Source: Bradyrhizobium sp. CER78
GTDB lineage: Bacteria > Pseudomonadota > Alphaproteobacteria > Rhizobiales > Xanthobacteraceae
Assembly (NCBI RefSeq): GCF_029846235.1
Contig: NZ_JARVWP010000008.1
Coordinates: forward strand, 124,001-188,000
Reading direction: 5' to 3'
Length of the DNA: 64,000 nt
Shown: positions 46,316 through 54,742 of the stretch, piece after piece
Numbering within the stretch: the stretch's first letter is position 1
How the letters are laid out: every line of letters starts with the position of its first letter
Notes under the pieces: model-generated
Told to the model about the DNA's origin: nothing
Seen by the model: only the letters and a program-made list of their open reading frames with translations
Databases searched by the model: none
Position numbers and translations under genes: made by a program

Positions 46316-46703
46316 GGTGCAGAACCTCGTTTTGACGTTGCAAATCGTAAAAGCGATCGACGTTCAGTCAATGAAACGAATCCAGCTTTGTTTTCGACGG
46401 CGAGCAATGTTCGCTTCGTCGGCGGCACACCTGCGGGAAAATTTGCGATGATCGTGATCCGCTCGACCATCTCGCGCGCTTTGCAACGCGCAAAATCGAG
46501 CAATCAACATGCGAAGCGGCCTCACGCCCCGGCTTTGGCCGTCATCGCGAGCGCACTCGTCTCCGATCGGCAACCTCCCCATAAGGTTCATGCTCGGCGT
46601 TCGCGCAACAACGCAAATTCATTTCACCGGCGCCGACGTAGAGTTCTTGGCAATGCTCGCGTCGAAGGTCGGCGCGTTGCCGTGAAGCAAATGGACGGAT
46701 CGA
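46316..46703. other. Divergent promoter region, flavoprotein operon / methyltransferase-monooxygenase operon
   Basis: About 390 bases without a gene, between two divergent operons. The region is AT-richer than its neighbours and contains a near-palindrome listed separately. Confidence 0.4.
46396..46420. promoter_or_regulatory. Candidate operator: near-perfect palindrome
   Basis: 'GCGAGCA' (46400-46406) and 'TGTTCGC' (46408-46414) are inverted around a single A with one mismatch, and flanking 'GAC'/'GTC' extend the symmetry to about 25 bases. It lies between two divergent sulfur operons, where a regulator could control both. Only position and symmetry support it. Confidence 0.3.
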
Positions 46704-47528
46704 ATGCCGCAATCCGCAGGCGCCATCAGCCTTGAGCACGACACGCCGGAGCTCGCCCGCTCTTATGACGAAGCAGGACTGGTTCAGTTCCGGCACGGCA
46801 AGTTCCTGATCGGGCCGCTGGCGATCCGGTCCGGCGAGCATGTGCTCGATATCGGAACCGGCACCGGAAGGCTCGCGGAATTCGTCGCCGGCCTGGTCGG
46901 CCCGGACGGCCGCGTGATCGGCATCGATCCGCTTGCCGGCCGCATCGAGATCGCGCGGCTGCGGCAGGCGGACAATCTCCAGTTCGACACCGGCCGTGCG
47001 GAGGATCTCTCGCGCTTCGCCGACGCCCAGTTCGACGCGGTCTATCTCAACAGCGTGTTTCACTGGATTGCCGACAAGGACGGCGCCCTGCGGGAAATTC
47101 ACCGGGTGCTCAAGCCGGGCGGCCGCCTTGGACTGAACGTGCAGGATCCATCCCGGCCGCATCAATCCCGCGTGCTGCTCAGCCAGGCAATCGCCGAAGC
47201 AGGTCTTGGCGATCGCCGTCAGGATTCCAATCCCGTGCTCGGATCGACCGACGAAGAGCTTGCGGCACTGTTCGCAGCCAACGGCTTCACTGGTTACCGC
47301 AGCGAGCTGCGCGCGCTGGTCGACATCCATGACGATGCCGATTCGCTGCTGCGCTGGTCGGAAGCAAGCGCCTTCGGAAACTTTCTCGAAGCCTTCCCTC
47401 CAGCCGAGCGCAGCCTGGTGCGCCAGGCCTTCGCCCGGCTCGTCGAGGACAAGCGGACGCCCGAGGGCCTGTCGCTCGAGCGGTATCTTCGCTTCGCGTT
47501 CGCGCGCAAGGCGCCGGCCGCCAACTGA
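46704..47528 (+). CDS. Class I SAM-dependent methyltransferase
   Basis: A protein of 274 residues. The SAM site is 'HVLDIGTGTGRLAEFVAGLV', the acidic residue is in 'VIGIDPLAGRIEIA', and motif 'DAVYLNSVFHWIADKDGALR' is followed by 'VLKPGGRLGLNV', as in Methyltransf_11 enzymes. The C-terminal region has a SAM-independent 'FGNFLEAFP' helix block. It is 27 bases upstream of a DszA-type monooxygenase and probably co-transcribed. S-methylation of a thiol product, or activation of a sulfur substrate, is possible but not shown. Confidence 0.82.
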   Translation: MPQSAGAISLEHDTPELARSYDEAGLVQFRHGKFLIGPLAIRSGEHVLDIGTGTGRLAEFVAGLVGPDGRVIGIDPLAGRIEIARLRQADNLQFDTGRAEDLSRFADAQFDAVYLNSVFHWIADKDGALREIHRVLKPGGRLGLNVQDPSRPHQSRVLLSQAIAEAGLGDRRQDSNPVLGSTDEELAALFAANGFTGYRSELRALVDIHDDADSLLRWSEASAFGNFLEAFPPAERSLVRQAFARLVEDKRTPEGLSLERYLRFAFARKAPAAN

Positions 47529-47555
47529 TCCGATCCATTTTCGCAAGGTCCAGCC

Positions 47556-48896
47556 ATGAGCAAGCGGCAGCTATCCCTCAATTTCTTCATCTACCCGGAC
47601 GGCCATCATGAGGCTGCCTGGCGCTACAAGCACTCAACTCCCGATCGCCTGCTCGATGTTACGTACTATCAGGAGCTGGCGCAGCGCGCCGAGGCGCACA
47701 AGTTCGACGCGATCTTCTTCGCCGACGGCCCTGCGTTGGCCGACAATGTCCGGCACGCCGCGCGGTTTCGGCTCGAGCCGATCACCCTGCTCACCGCGAT
47801 CGCATCCGCCACCAAGCGCATCGGCCTGATCGCGACGGCATCGACGACCTATACTGAACCCTACAATCTGGCGCGCCTGTTCGCCTCGCTGGATCACCTC
47901 AGCCGCGGCCGCGCCGGCTGGAACATCGTGACGACGAGCTCGCCGCAGGCGGCGCAGAATTTTGGCCTGCCCGAACACCCGCCGCATCACGAGCGCTACG
48001 AGCGGGCGCGCGAATATCTCGATGTCATCACGCGGCTGTGGGACAGTTGGGAAGACGATGCGCTGGTCAATGATCCCGCATCGGGCGTCTTCGCCGACAC
48101 CGCCAGGATCCATGCCATCAACCACGTCGGAAAGCACTTCCGCGTCCGCGGCCCGCTCAACGTCTCGCGAACGCCGCAGGGACGCCCGGTCTATGTGCAG
48201 GCCGGCTCGTCCGACGACGGACGCGCCTTCGCGGCGCGCTTCGCGGAAGCGATCTTCACCGCCCACCAGACACTGTCGAGCGCCCAGGAGTTCTACACCG
48301 ACATCAAGCGTCAGGCCCGCGCGTTCGACCGCGGTCCCGATCAGATCAAGATCCTGCCCGGCATCAGCCCGTTCATCGCCAGTTCGCAGCTCGAGGCAGA
48401 TCGGCTGCAGGAGGAGTTCAACGAACTGATCCAGCCGGAATATTCGCTGGCCCAGCTCCGTCAGATGATCGGCCTCGACCTCTCCGGTTTCGACCTCGAC
48501 GGCCCCTTCCCGCGCCATCTGATCGACACCGACAGCGCGCGCGGCGTCGCCAGCCGGTTCAAGCTCGTCGTCGACATCGTCGATCGCGAGAAGCCAACTA
48601 TTCGTCAGCTGGTGCAACGCCTCGCCGGCGCGCGCGGCCATTGGGTGATCGCCGGCCCGCCGGAGAAGATCGCCGACAACATTCAGACCTGGTTCGAGAA
48701 CGGCGCCGCCGACGGCTTCAACGTCATGCCGCCCTGGCTGCCCGGCGGCTTCGATTTGTTCGCCGACCAGGTCGTGCCGATCCTGCGGAAACGCGGTCTG
48801 TTCCGCCACGACTACGACGGCACGACGCTGCGCGATCATTACGGGCTGAAACGCCCGGCAAGCAGCTATTCTAATGCGATCCACGCCATCGCGTGA
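47556..48896 (+). CDS. NtaA/SnaA/DszA-family FMNH2-dependent monooxygenase (3)
   Basis: A protein of 446 residues, DszA-like and paralogous to the gene at 32.9 kb. It has 'LNFFIYPDGHHEAAWRY', 'AQRAEAHKFDAIFFADGPAL', 'FASLDHLSRGRAGWNIVTTS', 'ITRLWDSWEDDALV', 'GPLNVSRTPQGRPVYVQAGS' and 'GLFRHDYDGTTLRDHYGLKR'. It needs reduced FMN from a partner reductase and likely opens a C-S bond. ATG at 47556. The integrase remnant begins directly at its stop codon, so this gene marks the right-hand limit of the sulfur region. Confidence 0.9.
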   Translation: MSKRQLSLNFFIYPDGHHEAAWRYKHSTPDRLLDVTYYQELAQRAEAHKFDAIFFADGPALADNVRHAARFRLEPITLLTAIASATKRIGLIATASTTYTEPYNLARLFASLDHLSRGRAGWNIVTTSSPQAAQNFGLPEHPPHHERYERAREYLDVITRLWDSWEDDALVNDPASGVFADTARIHAINHVGKHFRVRGPLNVSRTPQGRPVYVQAGSSDDGRAFAARFAEAIFTAHQTLSSAQEFYTDIKRQARAFDRGPDQIKILPGISPFIASSQLEADRLQEEFNELIQPEYSLAQLRQMIGLDLSGFDLDGPFPRHLIDTDSARGVASRFKLVVDIVDREKPTIRQLVQRLAGARGHWVIAGPPEKIADNIQTWFENGAADGFNVMPPWLPGGFDLFADQVVPILRKRGLFRHDYDGTTLRDHYGLKRPASSYSNAIHAIA

Positions 48897-49180
48897 ACGC
48901 CAGGCAAGCGGGGATCTTCGACCTATCCTGCCGGCCGCACGGCTTGCGCAAGACACTCGGACGTCGGATGGCCGACGCCGGATGTACCGCGCACGAGATC
49001 ATGGCGGTGCTTGGCCATCTAACGTTGGCTGAAGCCGAGCGCTACACACGTGAAGCTGACCGCCGGCGCGGCGGTCGCCGCGCGATCCTGAAGCTTGAAG
49101 ATCACAAGGCGAACAGAATTCCCCAAACCTCTTCTGACAGTTTGGGGAAACTGCCAAAAATCGAAAGGAAATCAAGATGA
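48893..49180 (+). pseudogene. C-terminal remnant of a phage-type tyrosine integrase
   Basis: About 95 residues keep the C-terminal catalytic part of a tyrosine recombinase: the arginine in 'PHGLRKTLGRRMADAG', the 'LGHLT' histidine box, and the nucleophile tyrosine in 'AEAERYTREADRRRGG'. The N-terminal two thirds, including the first catalytic arginine, are gone. The open frame starts at a GTG inside the last codons of the monooxygenase gene, so the break point lies within a few bases of 48897. The 3' end is 12 bases from tRNA-Glu, the usual position of an integrase beside its attachment site. Not functional. Confidence 0.85.
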
Positions 49181-49192
49181 AGGGAAGATCGC

Positions 49193-49267
49193 TGGCGCTC
49201 CCTAGGGGAATCGAACCCCTGTTTCAGCCTTGAGAGGGCCGCGTCCTAACCGCTAGACGAAGGGAGC
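49193..49267 (-). tRNA. tRNA-Glu (anticodon CTC)
   Basis: A 75-base cloverleaf reads on the minus strand. The acceptor stem is GCTCCCT (49267-49261) with AGGGAGC (49203-49197), a G discriminator and an encoded CCA (49195-49193). The anticodon stem CGGCC/GGCTG encloses the loop CTCTCAA, giving anticodon CTC (Glu, GAG codons). The T loop GGTTCGATTCC is standard. It is the probable attachment site of the integrase remnant next to its 3' end. Confidence 0.95.
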
Positions 49268-49886
49268 GTTGAGGGACAGGCAATAGCCTTGAAATCCCCC
49301 CGCCGCAAGGTGCCTTGTGCATTGCGGCGGGGATTTTGTCATCCATGCTTTACGAAAGTCGCCTCAAAAGGCCCGCCGTCGTAACCACCTGTCATTCCGG
49401 GGCGCGCGAAGCGCGAACCCGGAATCTCGCGCCATTACCTCTGGATTCCGGGTTCATCGCTGCGCGATGCCCCGGAATGACGATGTCGGACGGATGCCGC
49501 CTTCCTTGCGCGCATAAGCAGCGATGCGGCCGCGCCGATTGCATGACGGCCACCTCCGGATGTCATGTCTGCGTCGCACACGGCCCTGCTTTTGACAAAC
49601 CGCAAATGCAAAACGGCTGCCTCTAGAACACCTGCCTGTGAAGTCACTCGCCGCCTTGCTCTGCTAACATCGCAGCCCTTCACCATGCTGCGCCGGGCAA
49701 GGCGCTCGAGAAGCAAAGAGGAGTGCTTGGAACAAAGCGCAGAACCTTGGCGCACGACAATTTGGCTCACCAACGTCTTCACAAACATCTTGGCAAAACA
49801 AACATCAGCGCGGCCGCAGGCGATGGAAGACGTTCCGCACCTCGCGCCGCAACCGGTCAATAGCTTAGGCAGAGCGAGGACAGACC
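49268..49886. other. Intergenic region with a palindromic repeat
   Basis: About 620 bases between tRNA-Glu and the molybdenum hydroxylase genes. Apart from the palindromic repeat at 49391-49481, I see no gene. The short open frames look non-coding. The promoter of the hydroxylase operon should lie in the last 200 bases. Confidence 0.45.
49391..49481. repeat. REP-like palindromic repeat
   Basis: The outer arms 'GTCATTCCGGGG' (49391-49402) and 'CCCCGGAATGAC' (49470-49481) are exact inverses. The inner arms 'GAACCCGGAAT' (49415-49425) and 'ATTCCGGGTTC' (49445-49455) also pair exactly. This nested form is a repeat I associate with Bradyrhizobium-type intergenic regions. Confidence 0.85.
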
Positions 49887-50339
49887 ATGATCAAACTAAA
49901 AATCAACGGCCAGGAACAGAATTGGGACGGCGACCCGGATCTTTCGCTGCTCTGGTATCTGCGTGACGAAGCCGGGCTCACCGGCACCAAGTTCGGCTGC
50001 GGCCAGGCGCTGTGCGGCGCCTGCACCGTGATCATCGACAAGGAGGCGGTGCGCGCCTGCATCACCTCGGTGTCCGACGCAGCCGGCCGCGAGGTCACCA
50101 CCATCGAGGGGCTGCATCCGACCGGCGACCATCCGGTGCAGAAGGCGTGGCGCCAGGTCAATGTTCCGCAGTGCGGCTATTGCCAGGCCGGCCAGATCAT
50201 GCAGGCCGCGGCGCTCTTGGACCAGAACCCGAAGCCCAATCACGACCAGATCCGCGAAGCCATGTCGGGCAACATCTGCCGCTGCGGCTGCTACCAGCGG
50301 ATCGAGAATGCCGTGCATCTCGCATCGACGGGGGTGTGA
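49887..50339 (+). CDS. (2Fe-2S)-binding subunit of a molybdenum hydroxylase (IorA-like)
   Basis: A protein of 150 residues with a plant-type [2Fe-2S] cluster (Cys 38, 43, 46, 58; 'FGCGQALCGACTV') and the second helical cluster (Cys 96, 99, 131, 133; 'CGYCQAG' and 'NICRCGCYQRI'). This is the small subunit of isoquinoline-1-oxidoreductase-type enzymes. It transfers electrons from the molybdenum site of the large subunit encoded directly after it. The ATG at 49887 has a 'GCGAGGA' ribosome site. It has no signal and is likely co-exported with the Tat-targeted large subunit. Confidence 0.92.
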   Translation: MIKLKINGQEQNWDGDPDLSLLWYLRDEAGLTGTKFGCGQALCGACTVIIDKEAVRACITSVSDAAGREVTTIEGLHPTGDHPVQKAWRQVNVPQCGYCQAGQIMQAAALLDQNPKPNHDQIREAMSGNICRCGCYQRIENAVHLASTGV

Positions 50340-50340
50340 C

Positions 50341-52668
50341 ATGAATATCCGCACCAATATCCCCACAAATTCTCGCAGACTTCGCGGCTTCGAGAAGCAA
50401 TTGAAGGTCGAGAATCTTTCTCGCCGCAGCATCCTGAAAGGGCTCGGCATCGCCGGCTCCTTCGTGCTCGCCGCCCCCGTGATGACGCGCCAGGCGTTCG
50501 CCTATGAAACCGGTGCCGGCAAGATGCCGCATGGCGTCGTGGTCGACCCGCGCGTGTTCGTCGCGATCGCGCCCGACGGCATCGTCACCATCCTGGCGCA
50601 CCGCTCCGAGATGGGCACCGGGGTGCGCACCAGCCTGCCCCTGATCGTCGCCGAGGAGATGGAGGCCGACTGGTCGCGCGTCCATGTCCAGCAGGCGCAT
50701 GGCGACGAGGTCAAGTTCGGCAACCAGGACACCGACGGCTCGCGCTCAACGCGGCACTATCTGATCCCGATGCGCCAGATCGGCGCCGCCGCGCGCGCGA
50801 TGCTGGAAGCCGCCGCCGCCAAGAAATGGGGCGTGCCGGTCACTGAAGTGAAGGCGCAGAACCACGAGGTCGTGCATTCCGCGAGCGGACGCAAGATCGG
50901 CTTCGGCGATCTCGCCGCCGATGCCGCCAAGGAACAGGTGCCCGATATCAAGGACCTCAAACTGAAGGAGGCGAAGGACTTCCGCTATCTCGGCAAGGGC
51001 CAGGTCTCGATCGTCGATCTGCACGACATCACCACCGGCAAGGCGCATTACGGCGCCGATACCCGCCTGCCCGGCCTGAAATACGCCGTCATCGCCCGCC
51101 CGCCGGTCACCGGCGGCAAGGTCAAGTCGTTTGACGACAGCGCGGCGATGAAGGTGCCGGGCGTCGAGAAGGTGATGGAGGTCAAGGGCTGGCCGTGGCC
51201 GTCCAAGTTCCAGCCGCTCGGCGGCGTCGCCGTGATCGCGCGCAACACGGGTGCCGCGATCAAGGGCCGCGACCAGCTGAAGATCGTCTGGGATGACGGC
51301 GCCAATGCCAAATACGACTCCGTGACCTATCGTGCGTCCCTCGAAGAGGCTGCGCGCAAACCCGGCCTCGTGGTGCGGAAGGAAGGCGATGTCGATGCGG
51401 CGCTGAAGAGCGCCGACAAGGTCATCACCGGCGAATACTATCTGCCGCATCTCGCCCATGTCAGCATGGAGCCGCCGGTCGCGGTTGCCAATGTGACGGG
51501 CGACAAGGCCGAGATCTGGGCGCCGGTGCAGAGCCCCGGCGGCACCCGCGAGGATGTCGCCAAGACGCTCGGGATCCCCGAGGACAATGTCACCGTCAAC
51601 GTGACGCTGCTCGGCGGCGGCTTCGGCCGCAAGTCGAAGTGCGACTTCGCGCTGGAGGCGGCTTTGCTGTCGAAGGAACTCGGCGCGCCGGTCAAGGTGC
51701 AGTGGACCCGTGAGGACGACGTCCATCACGACTTCCTGCACACGGTCTCCGTGGAACGGATCGAGGCCGGTCTCGACAAGAGCGGCAAGGTGATCGCGTG
51801 GCGGCACCGCAGCGTGGCGCCGACCATCGCCTCGACCTTCGCCGCCGGTGCCAACCACGAAGCGCCGTTCGAGCTCGGCATGGGCCTGATCGACAACCCG
51901 TTCGAGATCGCCAACCTGCAGTGCGAGAATCCGGAAGCGGCCGCGATGACGCGGATCGGCTGGTTCCGCTCGGTCTCCAACATCCCGCGCGCCTTCGCGG
52001 TGCAATCCATGGCCGGGGAGATCGCGCATGCGACGAACCGCGACCAGAAGGACATGCTGCTGGAGCTGATCGGATCGCCCCGGATCGTCAACCTGTCCTC
52101 GGTGAAGGATCCCTGGAACTACGGCGAGCCCTATGAGAGCTACCCGATCGACACCGCGCGGCTGCGCAAGGTGGTCGAACTGGTCGCCGAAAAGGGCGAG
52201 TGGGGCCGCACGGTGCCGAAAGGCCACGGCCTCGGCATCGCGGTGCACCGCTCTTTCGTCAGCTACATCGCGACCATCGTCGAGGTGGCGGTCGACGACA
52301 AGGGCAAGTTCACCGTGCCGCGGGTCGATACCGCGATCGATTGCGGCACTTACGTCAATCCGGAGCGCATCCATTCGCAGATCGAAGGTGCTGCGATCAT
52401 GGGGCTGAGCCTCGCCAAATACGGCGAGATCAGCTTCAAGGACGGCAAGGTCCAGCAGAGCAATTTCGACGACTTCCCGGTGATCCGGATGGACGAGTCG
52501 CCTGGCATCACCAACGTCTACATCGTGCCGCCCGGCGCGGACACGCCGCCCAGCGGCGTCGGCGAACCCGGCGTGCCGCCGTTTGCTCCGGCGCTGATCA
52601 ACGCGATCTTCGCCGCCACCGGAAAGCGCATCCGCGCATTGCCGATCGGCAAGCAGCTGGAGACGTGA
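50341..52668 (+). CDS. Molybdopterin-binding subunit of an isoquinoline-1-oxidoreductase-type hydroxylase (IorB-like)
   Basis: A protein of 775 residues. A twin-arginine signal ('[20 protein letters not shown]') points to the periplasm. The body has the molybdenum hydroxylase blocks '[20 protein letters not shown]', '[20 protein letters not shown]', '[20 protein letters not shown]' and the C-terminal '[20 protein letters not shown]' with the catalytic glutamate. The family oxidises N-heterocycles or aldehydes with water as the oxygen source. No cytochrome c subunit is encoded next to it, so its electron acceptor is unknown. It starts one base after the small-subunit stop codon. Confidence 0.9.
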   Translation: MNIRTNIPTNSRRLRGFEKQLKVENLSRRSILKGLGIAGSFVLAAPVMTRQAFAYETGAGKMPHGVVVDPRVFVAIAPDGIVTILAHRSEMGTGVRTSLPLIVAEEMEADWSRVHVQQAHGDEVKFGNQDTDGSRSTRHYLIPMRQIGAAARAMLEAAAAKKWGVPVTEVKAQNHEVVHSASGRKIGFGDLAADAAKEQVPDIKDLKLKEAKDFRYLGKGQVSIVDLHDITTGKAHYGADTRLPGLKYAVIARPPVTGGKVKSFDDSAAMKVPGVEKVMEVKGWPWPSKFQPLGGVAVIARNTGAAIKGRDQLKIVWDDGANAKYDSVTYRASLEEAARKPGLVVRKEGDVDAALKSADKVITGEYYLPHLAHVSMEPPVAVANVTGDKAEIWAPVQSPGGTREDVAKTLGIPEDNVTVNVTLLGGGFGRKSKCDFALEAALLSKELGAPVKVQWTREDDVHHDFLHTVSVERIEAGLDKSGKVIAWRHRSVAPTIASTFAAGANHEAPFELGMGLIDNPFEIANLQCENPEAAAMTRIGWFRSVSNIPRAFAVQSMAGEIAHATNRDQKDMLLELIGSPRIVNLSSVKDPWNYGEPYESYPIDTARLRKVVELVAEKGEWGRTVPKGHGLGIAVHRSFVSYIATIVEVAVDDKGKFTVPRVDTAIDCGTYVNPERIHSQIEGAAIMGLSLAKYGEISFKDGKVQQSNFDDFPVIRMDESPGITNVYIVPPGADTPPSGVGEPGVPPFAPALINAIFAATGKRIRALPIGKQLET

Positions 52669-52773
52669 GTCTGGTCGACCGCTAGACGAAAAGATCGGAC
52701 GCCCGCGACGCTTTGTTCGCGGGCGTCTTGCTTGCAAGGCAGGATGATTTTGGATCGTCGCGGAATCGCACAC

Positions 52774-52860
52774 CGTCATTGCGAGCGAAGCGAAGCAATC
52801 CATCGCTCCGCATATGCGGAATGATGGATTGCTTCGTCGCTGTCGCTCCTCGCAATGACG
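52774..52860. repeat. Palindromic repeat between convergent genes
   Basis: The arm 'CGTCATTGCGAGCGAAGC' with 'GAAGCAATCCAT' is matched by 'ATGGATTGCTTCGTCGC' and 'CTCCTCGCAATGACG' on the other side. This is a well-known kind of rhizobial dispersed palindrome. It fills the gap between the convergent IorB-like and PQQ-dehydrogenase genes and may act as a transcription end for both. Confidence 0.85.
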
Positions 52861-52945
52861 CAAGCGCGGACCGGGAAGCGGCCGGTCTCCCCAACCGCCG
52901 CTCCCCGATCGCATCGCCCCCTGTCGGAACGTCGCGCGTCTCTTT

Positions 52946-54676
52946 CTACTTCTTATCGAGCGCGAACACCCAGATCACGCCGCCTTGCGGGACGTTGTTC
53001 TCGAAGCCCTTGACCTTGCCGGCCAGCGCATCCTGGATGCGCTGCGCGTCGACGCCCCAGCCCGACTGGACCGCGATGTACTGCGTTCCATCGACCTCAT
53101 AGGACATCGGCATCGCCATGATGCCGGAGTTGGTCTTCTGCTCCCACAACAGCTCGCCGGTCTTGGCGTTGAAGATGCGGAAGGCGCGATCGTTGGTGCC
53201 GCCGGCGAGAACCAGATCGCCTGCGGTCGCCGTCACCGCGCCGAACAGCTGCGACGTCTTGTAGTCGTGCTGCCAGACCTTCTTGCCGGTGACCGGATCC
53301 CACGCCTGCAACTCGCCGAAATGATCGGCATTCGGCGCCGGGATCAACCCGATGTCCTCCGGCTTGGTGCCGAGCCAGAGCTGGCCCGGAACCAGCGGCT
53401 GCTTCTCGCCGGTGAAGCCGCCGCAGAAGTTTTCGTTGGCGGGCACATAGACGAGCTTGGTGTTCGGGCTATAGGCCGCGGACGGCCAGTCCTTGCCGCC
53501 CCACAGTGACGGGCAGAACTCGACCCGCTTGCCGAGCACCGGCTTGTGCTCGGGATCGACGATCGGCCGGCCGGTCTCGGCCTCGATGCCCTTCCAGACG
53601 TTGGTCTTCACGAACGGCCAGCCGGCGACATAGTTGATCTTGTCCGGCTTGCGCTCCAGCACCCAGAAGATCGCGTCGCGTCCCGGATGGACCAGGCTCT
53701 TGAACGACCGTCCGTCGCGCTGCATGTCGATCAGCATCGGCGCATCGACCTCGTCCCAGTCCCAGGAATCGTTCTGGTGATACTGGAAATGGGTCTTGAT
53801 CTTGCCGGTGTCGGGATCGAGCGCGAGCACCGAGCTGGTGTAGAGGTTGTCGCCGGCATGCATCGAGCCGGGCCACGGCGCGGCGTTGCCGACGCCCCAA
53901 TAGACCGTCTTGGTGTCCTTGTCGTAGGTGCCGGTCATCCAGGCCGATCCGCCGCCCGACTTCCAGTCGTCGCCGCTCCAGGTCTCGTGACCGGGCTCGC
54001 CTTCGCCGGGGATGGTGAAGGTGCGCCACAGCTCCTTGCCGCCGTTCGCGTCGAACGCGGCGACATAGCCGCGCACGCCGAACTCACCGCCGGAGCCGCC
54101 GACGATCACCTTGCCGTCGACGGTGAGCGGCATCAGGGTCATGTACTGGCCCTTCTTGTAGTCCTGGACCTTGGTGTCCCAGACCACCTTGCCGGTCTTG
54201 GCGTCGAGCGCGACCACGTGGTCGTCGGTCGTCGCGAGATAGAGCTTGTCCTCCCACAGGCCGACGCCGCGGCTGGTCGGATGCAACTGGAACAGATCGT
54301 CGGGAAGCTGCCGCTTGTAGCGCCAGTACTCCTCGCCGGTCTTCGCGTTGAGCGCGATCACCTGCCCCATCGGGGTCGCGACGAACATCACGCCGTTGTT
54401 GACGATCGGCGGCGCCTCATGGCCCTCGATCACACCGGTCGAGAAAGTCCAGGCCGGCTTGAGGTCCTTGACGTTGGATGTGTTGATCTGGTTGAGCGGA
54501 CTGAAACCCTGTCCGTCATAGGTCCGGCGATAGAGCATCCAGTTGCCGGGTTCGGGATTTTCGAGACGCTGAGACGTCACCGGACTGTAGTTTTCGATCG
54601 GCCCCGCGACGGCGTAAGTCGAAATGAGGCACGTGAACGCGACACAACTCGACAGTAACCACTGCTTGCTTGTCAT
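52946..54676 (-). CDS. PQQ-dependent methanol/ethanol-type dehydrogenase
   Basis: A 576-residue protein with signal peptide (about 1-24, 'AVAGP') and an eight-bladed propeller with tryptophan-docking repeats ('TGKVVWDTKVQD', 'GGKELWRTF', 'GKKVWQHDY', 'GELLWEQ'). The metal ligands match E198 ('GGEFGVRG'), N264 ('GVGNAAPW') and the catalytic D306. The residue two after it is D308 ('WDWDEVD'), the extra aspartate found in lanthanide-dependent enzymes such as XoxF. The vicinal Cys-Cys usual near residue 130 is absent ('LFQLHPTSRGVG'). Acts in the periplasm; the substrate alcohol or aldehyde is unknown. Confidence 0.9.
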   Translation of the reverse strand: MTSKQWLLSSCVAFTCLISTYAVAGPIENYSPVTSQRLENPEPGNWMLYRRTYDGQGFSPLNQINTSNVKDLKPAWTFSTGVIEGHEAPPIVNNGVMFVATPMGQVIALNAKTGEEYWRYKRQLPDDLFQLHPTSRGVGLWEDKLYLATTDDHVVALDAKTGKVVWDTKVQDYKKGQYMTLMPLTVDGKVIVGGSGGEFGVRGYVAAFDANGGKELWRTFTIPGEGEPGHETWSGDDWKSGGGSAWMTGTYDKDTKTVYWGVGNAAPWPGSMHAGDNLYTSSVLALDPDTGKIKTHFQYHQNDSWDWDEVDAPMLIDMQRDGRSFKSLVHPGRDAIFWVLERKPDKINYVAGWPFVKTNVWKGIEAETGRPIVDPEHKPVLGKRVEFCPSLWGGKDWPSAAYSPNTKLVYVPANENFCGGFTGEKQPLVPGQLWLGTKPEDIGLIPAPNADHFGELQAWDPVTGKKVWQHDYKTSQLFGAVTATAGDLVLAGGTNDRAFRIFNAKTGELLWEQKTNSGIMAMPMSYEVDGTQYIAVQSGWGVDAQRIQDALAGKVKGFENNVPQGGVIWVFALDKK

Positions 54677-54742
54677 GAGATGCTACCTCCCTGCTCTGTT
54701 TTTTCAGTTTTATTTAGGTCATGCAGATATCCCGATGTGGCC

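Noticed and set aside
45590-46735. A 381-residue plus-strand open frame opposite the FMO-like gene
   Set aside because: Its composition is that of an antisense shadow, while the minus-strand frame has two nucleotide-binding motifs in correct order.
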